This document shows positions 22,718-27,982 of a stretch of 27,982 nucleotides of DNA, one piece after another; position 1 is the first letter of the stretch, and the number at the start of each line of letters is the position of its first letter. The position numbers were made by a program, and so were the translations under genes. Source of the DNA: a virus; the IMG/VR virus record IMGVR_UViG_3300025435_000592, positions 1 to 27,982 of that record. One strand, given 5' to 3'. The notes beneath the pieces are model-generated. The model ran no database searches and was not told where the DNA came from. It saw nothing but the letters and a program-made list of their open reading frames with translations.

Positions 22718-22932
22718 CGTCTGCGTGTAATGCGCCCACGATTGAGATCGTAAGGGGAAAATTCTAATTCTACCGTATCGCCTTCTAGAACTTTAATATT
22801 GTTCTGACGCATACGGCCACTTAAATTGGCAAGTACTGGGTTTTCAAAGTTTTCTAATTTTACACGGTATTGGGTATTTCTTAACACTTCTGTAATAATA
22901 CCCTCCATTTTTATAACATCATCTTTTGCCAA
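22714..22932 (-). CDS. infA: Translation initiation factor IF-1
   Basis: 72 residues, exactly the usual bacterial IF-1 length. The OB fold is clear: KMEGIITEVLRNTQYRVKLE, then LSGRMRQNNIKVLEGDTVELE and SPYDLNRGRITRR. Acts at the ribosomal A site during initiation. The start is TTG at 22932, in frame with the bacterial MAKDD start; the GGGAGAG ribosome binding site is 11 nt away, longer than ideal. It is the third gene of the operon from the 23498 promoter. Confidence 0.95.
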   Translation of the reverse strand: MAKDDVIKMEGIITEVLRNTQYRVKLENFENPVLANLSGRMRQNNIKVLEGDTVELEFSPYDLNRGRITRRR

Positions 22933-22967
22933 TTTTTTAGTTTCTCTCCCTAGTATATTACTTATGA

Positions 22968-23363
22968 TTATCTACGCATAGAACTAATATCTTTAGCTTC
23001 TTCGTCGCTAAAAATTGGCACTCCGTTGGACTTGTGCATAGTGCCAATACCTTTAACTTTAGTACCAGTATAAGTGTTATCTTTGACTTTAACACAAGGA
23101 ACCCAACCTGTATCTTTGGATTCAATCTTTGGAGTTTCGCGGCCTGGCGGAGTTTTGGGCATGAAATCCGACATAGTTTTACGGGGAGAATTGTAAGGGC
23201 CTGTGCTAAACTTAGGAGCCATTTTATCAAACTCAACTAGCTTACGATCCCAATCAGCTTGTCGTGCTTGTGCTAGTTTCTTAGCTTCAGAACTTGCCCA
23301 TTTGCGTTTAGTTTTTTGCTTGCCAGTTGTGGATAACCACGGTCCTTCTAAATGAAAGCTCAT
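22968..23363 (-). CDS. Conserved hypothetical protein, basic
   Basis: 131 residues, basic and soluble: MSFHLEGPWLSTTGKQKTKR, then a helix (KKLAQARQADWDRKLVEF) and a C-terminal block KGIGTMHKSNGVPIFSDEEA. The block GTMHKSN(G/A)VP(I/V)FSDEEA is a recurrent feature of aquatic phage proteins (recalled), but the function is unknown. The frame was chosen over a 92-codon overlapping one (22958-23236) because its composition and conserved blocks are protein-like. It overlaps the 43-codon gene by 4 nt. Confidence 0.85.
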   Translation of the reverse strand: MSFHLEGPWLSTTGKQKTKRKWASSEAKKLAQARQADWDRKLVEFDKMAPKFSTGPYNSPRKTMSDFMPKTPPGRETPKIESKDTGWVPCVKVKDNTYTGTKVKGIGTMHKSNGVPIFSDEEAKDISSMRR

Positions 23364-23491
23364 ACTTTATCTATACCGTTTAAACTGTTAAAGGGAATTT
23401 TGTAAACAGAATACTTGAGTGCTTCGCCAAGAGTAGCAAAGTACTTGCTGTATGTAACATTAAGATGGGAGTAACTAATTTTATAACTCAT
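23360..23491 (-). CDS. Small 43-residue protein, first gene of the IF-1/SOD operon
   Basis: MSYKISYSHLNVTYSKYFAT, then LGEALKYSVYKIPFNSLNGIDKV. It is too short for ordinary gene calling but is framed by strong signals: a perfect sigma70 promoter 6 nt upstream of the ATG, and a 4-nt ATGA overlap with the next gene. Tyr-rich, amphipathic, no membrane segment. The first codons are probably translated from a leaderless mRNA. Unrecognised. Confidence 0.75.
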   Translation of the reverse strand: MSYKISYSHLNVTYSKYFATLGEALKYSVYKIPFNSLNGIDKV

Positions 23492-23497
23492 ACTACT

Positions 23498-23526
23498 ATT
23501 ATAGCGTAGTATGAGTTATTTGTCAA
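23498..23526 (-). promoter_or_regulatory. Consensus sigma70 promoter, leaderless geometry
   Basis: The minus strand has TTGACA (23526-23521), a 17-nt spacer and TATAAT (23503-23498), then AGTAGT and the ATG at 23491. Hexamers, spacer length, the 6-nt gap and the string GCTATAATAGTAGTATGA are the same as at 8034-8062; the rest of the spacer differs, so this is conserved function rather than a copied segment. Confidence 0.92.
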
Positions 23527-23527
23527 C

Positions 23528-24199
23528 CTATTCGTAAAAGATATGATGCCCAGTTTTAGTAATATATCTCTTGGTGCTAGCCCATACTGGTCGTATTCCA
23601 GTAGAATGGAAGTACATAGCAGTACCATATTTGGTACGATATTCACTATATTCCCCGCGGGCAATACCTTCGGCGATTTGTTTACTTTCTACCCAACGCT
23701 CATCATCGGATTTAGGTTTCGAAACGTACCCAGCGCATACCCAGCTAAACTGACATACCGGAACTTGCTGTACGACTTCTGTAGTTTTGGTAACAGTTTC
23801 TGGGCGACCAAAATAGCCAACATGGACTACTTCTGTCTTTTTAACTTCTCGAGTTTTGGTTACGACTGTACGAGCTTTTACTACTTCACATACACTCTTA
23901 CCAAATCGTGGATCTTGGGCACGATTAATTGTAACGATACCTACAGCAATTTTGCCTTCGGTTGGTTCGCTACCTGACTCGTAAAATATGTTACGAGCTA
24001 AACACTCTACATCCTTGTCTGAAAGGAATGGTGTCGCAATTAAATTTACAGTACGCTCTACAAAATATGTAGCTTGGCCAACCATCTGTCCTGTAAATGT
24101 TGTATTGTCTGCTAAGACAACTACTTCTTGTTTTACTTCTGCTGCTTGTACTACAATACTGCTTACTACTAGTAATAACGATAATAAGATATTCTTCAT
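23528..24199 (-). CDS. Exported SleB-type cell-wall hydrolase
   Basis: 223 residues from ATG at 24199, chosen for the GAGGAG ribosome binding site and for the signal peptide it exposes (MKNILLSLLLVVSSIVVQAA, cleavage after Ala20); a longer TTG-started form would bury it. Hydrolase_2 (SleB) core: LARNIFYESGSEPTEGKIAV with catalytic Glu74, then INRAQDPRFG, CQFSWVC and YFHSTGIRPVWA. Between CEVV and CQFSW a Lys/Thr/Val-rich insertion (about 107-146) interrupts the usual spacing. It cuts peptidoglycan and needs no holin because it is exported by the host. Confidence 0.9.
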   Translation of the reverse strand: MKNILLSLLLVVSSIVVQAAEVKQEVVVLADNTTFTGQMVGQATYFVERTVNLIATPFLSDKDVECLARNIFYESGSEPTEGKIAVGIVTINRAQDPRFGKSVCEVVKARTVVTKTREVKKTEVVHVGYFGRPETVTKTTEVVQQVPVCQFSWVCAGYVSKPKSDDERWVESKQIAEGIARGEYSEYRTKYGTAMYFHSTGIRPVWASTKRYITKTGHHIFYE

Positions 24200-24425
24200 T
24201 TCGTTCTCCTCACGGCACAACTGGGCCAGTTCAGCGGATGCTCAGGATGAGCGCATTGACAATGATGGAGAGTGTAGGTACGAGACCTCGGCCTTCTTTG
24301 GCATTTACTCTTTCGTATATTAAACAACTAATATACAATACCATATTGTCAACGAAAAGGATTTCCGAAGTCCTCTTTCGAATCGGATTCAAACTGACAT
24401 CCGGTGCGTGACTTACATTTATATT

Positions 24426-24443
24426 CCGGACAAGCCCGTCCGG
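24426..24443. other. Perfect 6-bp GC-rich hairpin
   Basis: CCGGAC and GTCCGG enclose a 6-nt loop. There is no T tract on either side, so it is not an intrinsic terminator. It lies next to the late-like -10 box in the SleB leader. Confidence 0.7.
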
Positions 24444-24483
24444 TGTTCGCTACTATATATACTTACTAAGTTTACTACAGAAC

Positions 24484-24525
24484 AATAAAAAAAGCAATCA
24501 TTTCGGTACCTTTTTGCCGTTAACT
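24484..24525 (-). terminator. Weak terminator candidate after the 205-residue gene
   Basis: Just after the stop codon, the minus strand reads a weak CGG...CCG or GCAA...TTGC pairing and then seven T residues (24493-24487). The stem is poor; the T tract is the main support. Confidence 0.3.
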
Positions 24526-24526
24526 A

Positions 24527-25144
24527 CTAATATAATGGCTCCGGTGGAGGCATAGCTTTAAGTTTAGCCCACATCTCACCTTGTTCCTTTAATTTGGCTT
24601 CTAATGCGCGATACTTGTCGCCTAATTCTTTAAGTTCATCCCATTCCTTTTCCAATTCTGGATTTGGAACTAAGACATTTAATCTTTCTTCAAGTTTTTG
24701 TATGACATCAGTTAAACTACGACCATTAATTTTTATGTCAGCGTTATCGCCTTCGAGATTTAATTGACCAGTAGCATTGGTGTATAAAGAAGTATTAGTG
24801 GCGTTAGTTGCGCCAAAATTATATCCAGTTCCTGCTCCGGCAGAGATAGTATATGGGCCAGTGTTAGCTCCAGTTAAACTAGGAGAGATTGTGTATCCGC
24901 CGCCAATAACAGTATTACTATACAACGATCCAGATACTGCTCCTGGATTAAGTGTAATGGTATCAGTTGTCGCACCGTTATTATAAGTTAAATCAAACGG
25001 ATTATATGAACTTGAATATTCATAACCTGCTATTGTAACAGTATCTTCTGTTTCTGTTACCGGAGTCGGGTCATTAATTTTTTTAAGTGCGTTACGAATT
25101 TCATCCAATTGTTCTTGAGCCAATTGCTCTTGCGTAAGGTCCAT
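24527..25144 (-). CDS. Structural-type protein with C-terminal coiled coil
   Basis: 205 residues. A Gln/Leu-rich N-terminal helix (MDLTQEQLAQEQLDEIRNAL) precedes a Thr/Gly/Asn-rich beta region (40-135). Then comes DNADIKINGRSLTDVIQKL, EERLNVLVPNPELEKEWDEL and a charged coiled coil, ending PPPEPLY. The C-terminal block (IKINGxSLxDxxxKxEERLxxLxPNPELE) recurs in virion proteins of aquatic phages (recalled). It overlaps the upstream small gene by 88 nt. It may be a fibre-attached or trimeric protein. Confidence 0.82.
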   Translation of the reverse strand: MDLTQEQLAQEQLDEIRNALKKINDPTPVTETEDTVTIAGYEYSSSYNPFDLTYNNGATTDTITLNPGAVSGSLYSNTVIGGGYTISPSLTGANTGPYTISAGAGTGYNFGATNATNTSLYTNATGQLNLEGDNADIKINGRSLTDVIQKLEERLNVLVPNPELEKEWDELKELGDKYRALEAKLKEQGEMWAKLKAMPPPEPLY

Positions 25145-25275
25145 GTGCCATCCTTATTATCAATCCACTCTAGCGTGTCGCCGACCTTCCAGCCGGCTTC
25201 ACGACAGAGCTCATCACCGAGATCCAGGATTAAGTCGCCTGTATCTGGATCTTCGATGATATTTCTTGTTGCCAT
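25057..25275 (-). CDS. Small AbrB-like protein
   Basis: 72 residues from ATG at 25275; a longer frame from 25377 overlaps the Hc1-like gene and is rejected. The core RNIIEDPDTGDLILDLGDEL and GWKVGDTLEWIDNKDGTWTLR resembles the swapped-hairpin AbrB/SpoVT-like fold of small DNA-binding or antitoxin-type proteins. The last 20-odd residues (after LRK) overlap the next gene in another frame for 88 nt and look unconstrained. It starts 1 nt after the Hc1-like gene. DNA binding is inferred, not shown. Confidence 0.75.
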   Translation of the reverse strand: MATRNIIEDPDTGDLILDLGDELCREAGWKVGDTLEWIDNKDGTWTLRKSNWLKNNWMKFVTHLKKLMTRLR

Positions 25276-25276
25276 A

Positions 25277-25462
25277 TTACTTAACAGACAATGCTTCTTT
25301 TTCTGCTGTAATTTCTTTACGACGCTCTTTGATGCCCTTAGACATTTCTTGTAATGCTTTGCGAGCACGGGCGGCACTTGCTTTTATGCCTTTGGTTGTG
25401 AACTTTTCGTTCTCTGCGATGTAGTTATTGAATGCTTCTACGATTGCGTCATGTTGTGACAT
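25277..25462 (-). CDS. Small basic Hc1/histone H1-like protein
   Basis: 61 residues. The core FTTKGIKASAARARKALQEM recalls the KGNKAAAxRxRxxxxxLEK helix of the bacterial histone H1-like Hc1 family, followed by a Lys/Arg/Glu-rich helix (KGIKERRKEITAEKEAL). It may bind DNA or merely form a charged helical pair. The ribosome binding site AAAGGA is 8 nt upstream and a sigma70 promoter about 40 nt upstream. First gene of its operon. Confidence 0.75.
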   Translation of the reverse strand: MSQHDAIVEAFNNYIAENEKFTTKGIKASAARARKALQEMSKGIKERRKEITAEKEALSVK

Positions 25463-25501
25463 TGTTATTTCCTTTATAATTAGTGTCCTAAGACATAGTT
25501 A

Positions 25502-25529
25502 ATTATACATGAATTAACTAGGAAGTCAA
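25502..25529 (-). promoter_or_regulatory. Sigma70 promoter with normal leader
   Basis: The minus strand has TTGACT (25529-25524), a 16-nt spacer and TATAAT (25507-25502). The ATG is 39 nt downstream with a clear AAAGGA site, so unlike the other strong promoters here the mRNA has a usual 5' leader. Confidence 0.8.
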
Positions 25530-25536
25530 ATTTTTA

Positions 25537-25779
25537 TTAGAAGTAAACGTGTCGTTTGGCATAACAGTCCCAAACTAATATATTGTCCCAACTATGTGTC
25601 CAAGTTACTATAAACAGACTAAGGGTATTGTGGTCAAAGATATGTAATTTATTGTCATCTACTCTTGCTTGAATTGAACGGCTAGTAGTTGTCCATTTTT
25701 GTAAACGGTTTCGTGCTTCTGGATCTCTCATTATTACGGTATACAGAGAGTCACCGTTTTTAAAAACTGGTAAGGTCAT
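25537..25779 (-). CDS. Small hypothetical protein
   Basis: 80 residues, soluble, beta-rich and aromatic (LHIFDHNTLSLFIVTWTHSWD, here partly quoted; ILVWDCYAKRHVYF). It is coupled to the nucleotidyltransferase-cupin gene by an ATGA overlap and ends 8 nt before the -35 box at 25524-25529. No motif is recognised. Confidence 0.78.
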   Translation of the reverse strand: MTLPVFKNGDSLYTVIMRDPEARNRLQKWTTTSRSIQARVDDNKLHIFDHNTLSLFIVTWTHSWDNILVWDCYAKRHVYF

Positions 25780-26525
25780 TTACGTTCTATATCTTCTTCT
25801 TGACAGTCTTCACCATATTGTATTTCAACTATGCGACACGGATTGTCTGACATATTAATTAATTGGTGCCAAGTATTTACTGGAATGTCAATTGTTTCGT
25901 GTGTGCTGAGTTTTACAATATTGTCATCACCTGCTACACGACATTCGCCTTCTTCTACTACCCAATACTCGCTACGCTTAAAATGTCGTTGCATACTTAA
26001 ACTCTTACCTGGATTGACTGTAAGCTCTTTAACCTTCATGCCCGGAGCTTCGTGTAGTACACGATAATGACCCCATTGGCGTTCTGTTTTAGGCGCTTTC
26101 CATTCTTGTAGTATCCAAGATGATGAATTCATTTTGTTTTCGCCACCAACTCCAAATACAAATTCTAGATTGCTATCGACTAAATCCATTTCAGGAATGT
26201 TGGTACTAGTTCTATCGCCACCGTTAGCAAATATAATCTTATCATTTGGATAACTTTGTCGGGCCATTGTGATAGCGTGTTTAGCTGAGTTATCTGAATC
26301 ATTGAAGTCAATAACATAATCAACTCCTACAATGTTTTGTACGATAGCCGAGCGTTCCGAATAAGGCATAAATGCTCGTCCTTTTTTACGGATCAGCCAA
26401 GCATCTGAATTAACACCAACTACTAATATATCTCCCAGCTTTTTTGCGGCTTGAAGGTAAGCAATATGTCCAGAGTGTAGCGGATCAAAGCCGCCAGTTA
26501 CTACAACAATTTTTAAAGGTTTCAT
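25776..26525 (-). CDS. Nucleotidyltransferase fused to a cupin domain
   Basis: 249 residues. Residues 1-145 form a cytidylyltransferase-like fold: GGFDPLHSGH (11-20), the HxGH nucleotide-binding signature, then SERSAIVQNI, NGGDRT and NSSSW (equivalent to ISSTxxR). Residues about 150-249 are a mannose-6-phosphate isomerase-type cupin, as in GDP-mannose pyrophosphorylase C-termini: GHYRVLHE, NPGKSLSMQRHFKRSEYWVV ends the histidine set, and VNTWHQLIN. It probably makes or modifies an NDP-activated sugar or glycerol, e.g. for DNA or surface modification. It starts directly after the upstream stop. Confidence 0.88.
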   Translation of the reverse strand: MKPLKIVVVTGGFDPLHSGHIAYLQAAKKLGDILVVGVNSDAWLIRKKGRAFMPYSERSAIVQNIVGVDYVIDFNDSDNSAKHAITMARQSYPNDKIIFANGGDRTSTNIPEMDLVDSNLEFVFGVGGENKMNSSSWILQEWKAPKTERQWGHYRVLHEAPGMKVKELTVNPGKSLSMQRHFKRSEYWVVEEGECRVAGDDNIVKLSTHETIDIPVNTWHQLINMSDNPCRIVEIQYGEDCQEEDIERK

Positions 26526-26768
26526 TTAATGTAAAGTTTGATTACCGCTATCGGCTGATGTTAAATCAACCATTTGAGAAATGTATTTACTAAAATCATC
26601 TGTGAGCTCTATACGATCTTCATCACACTCTTGCGCTTCTTCATCGCTAACACCAATTAAGCGCATCAAGGCACCCATATGAACTTCTTTGATGCCATGT
26701 TTATGTAGCACCATCATTAGTTCCATTATGATTAGCCTAACTTCTTGATCAATTTCAGCATCAGTCAT
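26526..26768 (-). CDS. Conserved small phage protein
   Basis: 80 residues, acidic and helical: ELMMVLHKHGIKEVHMGALM, then RLIGVSDEEAQECDEDRIEL. This MGALMRLIGVSDE-type protein recurs in T4-like marine phages (recalled), function unknown. There is no ribosome binding site before the ATG; a weak sigma70 pair ends 7 nt upstream, so this could be another leaderless gene. Confidence 0.82.
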   Translation of the reverse strand: MTDAEIDQEVRLIIMELMMVLHKHGIKEVHMGALMRLIGVSDEEAQECDEDRIELTDDFSKYISQMVDLTSADSGNQTLH

Positions 26769-26775
26769 ACTTTTA

Positions 26776-26804
26776 ATTATCCAAACTGAAATTATAGTCG
26801 TGAA
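26776..26804 (-). promoter_or_regulatory. Possible weak sigma70 promoter
   Basis: The minus strand has TTCACG (26804-26799), a 17-nt spacer and GATAAT (26781-26776), followed after 7 nt by the ATG at 26768. Hexamers are 4/6 and 5/6 matches. A TATAAT at 26796-26791 without a good -35 is the alternative. It follows the terminator directly. Confidence 0.4.
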
Positions 26805-26823
26805 AAAGCGGCCGAAGCCGCTT
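26803..26823 (-). terminator. Intrinsic terminator after the hydrolase gene
   Basis: The minus strand forms a perfect AAGCGGC/GCCGCTT stem closed by a TTCG tetraloop, and the stem runs into a TTTTT tract. It is 17 nt beyond the hydrolase stop. It should isolate that gene from the downstream operon. The plus strand has only a short AT-rich end, so it is mainly one-directional. Confidence 0.92.
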
Positions 26824-26839
26824 ATAATACTAACTGTTA

Positions 26840-27595
26840 TTAATTTTTTAAGTTTTTATCAAAGAATTCTTTAGTTTTAATAGCTGATTGAGTAGCCGCA
26901 AACTCATCCCAAGCTAACGCATGGCCGCCCCATTTAATTCTAAATGCTACTGGGATATCAAAAGAATGATACGCATCGGGGTAGGAATTAATATCATGCT
27001 TTGGATTATTATATTCTTTTAATGCTACGCATGGACCCGGTAATGTCCAATCGTCTTTGGCGCCCACATGCATTTGTAATGGAACCAAAGGATTCTTTTC
27101 AAGTTCAGTTACACAATTACCATAATATGATATCATAGCATCTACGGATCGTTTTGCTCGTTTAGTTGGGGCAAATGAATTGATAGCAGAGCCACCATGA
27201 CTCCAACCAATTACACCAATTTTACCTTTGTGCCAAGGTTGTTGCTTAATCCATTGTGATACATATTCAATATCATATGTGCGTGACCATGCTGAATTTC
27301 TTACACCATTTACGCATTCGTGTGTGTAACCACGCTCTGTAAAACTGTCTGGCAATACAACATTGTATCCGTAAGTTTGATAAAGCTGAGCCCAACCTAT
27401 TTCATGTGGGTCAAGTCCAAAGCAGGTGTGTAAAGCAATAATAGTTGGTGCTGGGTGGTCTTGTTTTAATACCATTACACCAATATTGAAATCTTGTTTT
27501 AAGTAATCATCATGTACCAATACATGATCATCGAAAAAATATGCTTGTGCTGTTAAACAATAACCTAACATCAGTGTCATTAATAGTTTACGCAT
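26840..27595 (-). CDS. Exported dienelactone-hydrolase-like alpha/beta hydrolase
   Basis: 251 residues. A signal peptide is clear (MRKLLMTLMLGYCLTAQA, cleavage before YFFDD). The catalytic triad of the DLH family can be placed: nucleophile Ser132 in GWSHGGS, Asp181 or Asp182 in GAKDDWTLP, and His210 in DAYHSF. Classic DLH uses Cys at the nucleophile; Ser is used in related esterases. Expected location is the periplasm. The ribosome binding site is GGAG. It is a single-gene unit ended by an intrinsic terminator. The substrate is unknown; a surface or wall ester is possible. Confidence 0.9.
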   Translation of the reverse strand: MRKLLMTLMLGYCLTAQAYFFDDHVLVHDDYLKQDFNIGVMVLKQDHPAPTIIALHTCFGLDPHEIGWAQLYQTYGYNVVLPDSFTERGYTHECVNGVRNSAWSRTYDIEYVSQWIKQQPWHKGKIGVIGWSHGGSAINSFAPTKRAKRSVDAMISYYGNCVTELEKNPLVPLQMHVGAKDDWTLPGPCVALKEYNNPKHDINSYPDAYHSFDIPVAFRIKWGGHALAWDEFAATQSAIKTKEFFDKNLKN

Positions 27596-27639
27596 TTTTG
27601 CTCCGTATATAAAAATAGTTGTCTGAAGTTAAATTAATG

Positions 27640-27671
27640 CTAAAGGACTTACGGCCAAAGCCTGCCTTTAG
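27640..27671. other. Two-tier hairpin between genes
   Basis: CTAAAGG (27640-27646) pairs with CCTTTAG (27665-27671), and inside it GGC-CAAA-GCC (27653-27662) forms a second short stem. It lies just beyond the stop of the 27675 gene on the minus strand. It lacks a T tract, so it is a weak terminator or an mRNA 3'-end stabiliser. Confidence 0.45.
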
Positions 27672-27674
27672 TTA

Positions 27675-27982
27675 TTAGGCTGTTACTTTTGGTGTAGCCT
27701 TGGCAGTAGCTTTTACGCTAGTTGCCTTAACTTTAACTTCGCCTTTTTTGGCTAGTTTAGTTTTTTCAGCTACTTTGCTTGCTACTGCGTAGCCAGCGTC
27801 ACCTTGTGTGATGCCTTGCTCTTGAAGATACTGAAGTGCTTCAAGTTTTGTCATTGGCTTTGGGAGCTCAACGAGATTTACATCTGTGTGTCCAGCGCGA
27901 TGTAACGCTTTAATACGGCTTACCAAATCATTGGCAAAACGAACTTTAACCTCGCCTTGACGATTAGATGTACCTGCTACTG
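27675..27982 (-). CDS. Lys/Ala-tailed protein, 5' part outside window
   Basis: The frame is open to the window edge (first complete codon at 27980), so the start is missing. The visible 102 residues include EVKVRFANDLVSRIKALHRA, then HTDVNLVELPKPMTKLEALQ and ITQGDAGYAVASKVAEK, followed by a low-complexity Lys/Ala/Thr/Val tail (VKATSVKATAKATPKV). The tail resembles nucleic-acid-binding basic tails. A TTG at 27926 is inside the frame and is not needed as a start. The function is unknown. Confidence 0.75.
   Translation of the reverse strand, partial: VAGTSNRQGEVKVRFANDLVSRIKALHRAGHTDVNLVELPKPMTKLEALQYLQEQGITQGDAGYAVASKVAEKTKLAKKGEVKVKATSVKATAKATPKVTA

Larger units (their letters stand above)
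24200..24526 (-). promoter_or_regulatory. Structured non-coding leader before the SleB gene
   Basis: No convincing gene occupies this 327-nt gap. Hairpins include a perfect CCGGAC/GTCCGG stem with 6-nt loop (24426-24443) and GCTCA/TGAGC with GGA loop (24240-24252). On the minus strand TATAAATG (24423-24416) is a near match to the T4 late -10 box, about 215 nt before the start. Part of the region is GC-richer than its surroundings. A 20-codon ORF (24304-24242) is in frame with the SleB gene, separated only by a TGA. A long UTR or small RNA is likely; no riboswitch class is recognised. Confidence 0.55.

Noticed and set aside
22958-23236. 92-codon minus-strand ORF
   Set aside because: Shadow of the 22968-23363 gene in another frame; no ribosome binding site and unlikely composition.
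24231-24344. 37-codon ORF in the SleB leader
   Set aside because: No ribosome binding site, overlaps another small ORF and hairpins, and a TTGACA just before it has no matching -10 box.
24347-24352. TTGACA on the minus strand
   Set aside because: No -10 hexamer at 16-18 nt; the TATATT that follows is only 11 nt away.
24360-24420. Possible tRNA T-arm (TTTGAATC on minus strand, TTCGAATC on plus)
   Set aside because: No matching acceptor stem, D-arm or anticodon arm could be folded at the correct distances.
25276-25377. Longer N-terminus for the AbrB-like gene
   Set aside because: Overlaps the Hc1-like gene completely in its 3' half and reads as low-quality basic sequence; the ATG at 25275 fits the family.

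Overview
The window looks like part of the genome of a large, lytic, T4-like tailed phage (Caudoviricetes, myovirus grade) infecting a Gram-negative bacterium. It is AT-rich and almost fully coding. Nearly every gene lies on the minus strand, in chains joined by ATGA or TAATG overlaps. Diagnostic genes are a T4 gp44-type clamp loader, a GroES/gp31-like co-chaperonin, phoH, large fibre and adhesin proteins, two cell-wall lytic enzymes, and lipoproteins of the outer-membrane spanin type. No photosynthesis genes are visible, so nothing points to a cyanobacterial host. No tRNA, CRISPR array, insertion sequence or integrase was found.

Layout, from high to low coordinates (direction of transcription). 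27982-25537: a Lys/Ala-tailed protein (partial), an exported dienelactone-hydrolase-like enzyme with its own terminator, and a nucleotidyltransferase-cupin fusion. 25462-23528: a small Hc1-like basic protein, an AbrB-like small protein, a coiled-coil structural-type protein, a structured 0.3 kb non-coding leader and an exported SleB-type hydrolase. 23491-21831: a host-like cassette of a 43-residue ORF, a 131-residue protein, IF-1, iron superoxide dismutase and an A-type Fe-S carrier. 21764-13031: a fibre module (two modular fibre proteins, an 898-residue Ig-like protein, a YadA-head-repeat protein, an apparently intact S53 sedolisin protease and another virion-type protein). 12988-8079: a replication and chaperone operon (DnaE-like palm fragment, GroES, zinc-binding protein, gp44, cupin). 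8027-4938: small hypothetical genes with three paralogues, led by a HAD phosphatase and ending in a decayed HNH nuclease. phoH (4207-4941) is the only clear plus-strand gene. 4017-1: two conserved hypotheticals, an APS-kinase-like protein and a lysis cassette (GH19 endolysin, membrane protein, two lipoproteins).

Regulation looks two-tiered. Near-perfect host sigma70 promoters head the small-gene, replication and IF-1/SOD operons. A CTAAATA element, resembling the T4 late promoter, stands before fibre, lysis and other late genes. Three sigma70 promoters place the -10 box exactly 6 nt before the ATG with no ribosome binding site, and two late elements lie 5-7 nt before an ATG, which suggests leaderless mRNAs. 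The best candidates for new biology are this leaderless architecture, the SOD with an N-terminal peptide resembling a T4 capsid-targeting sequence, the sedolisin in the fibre module, a possible -1 frameshift product near 2.9 kb, and the structured leader before the SleB gene.
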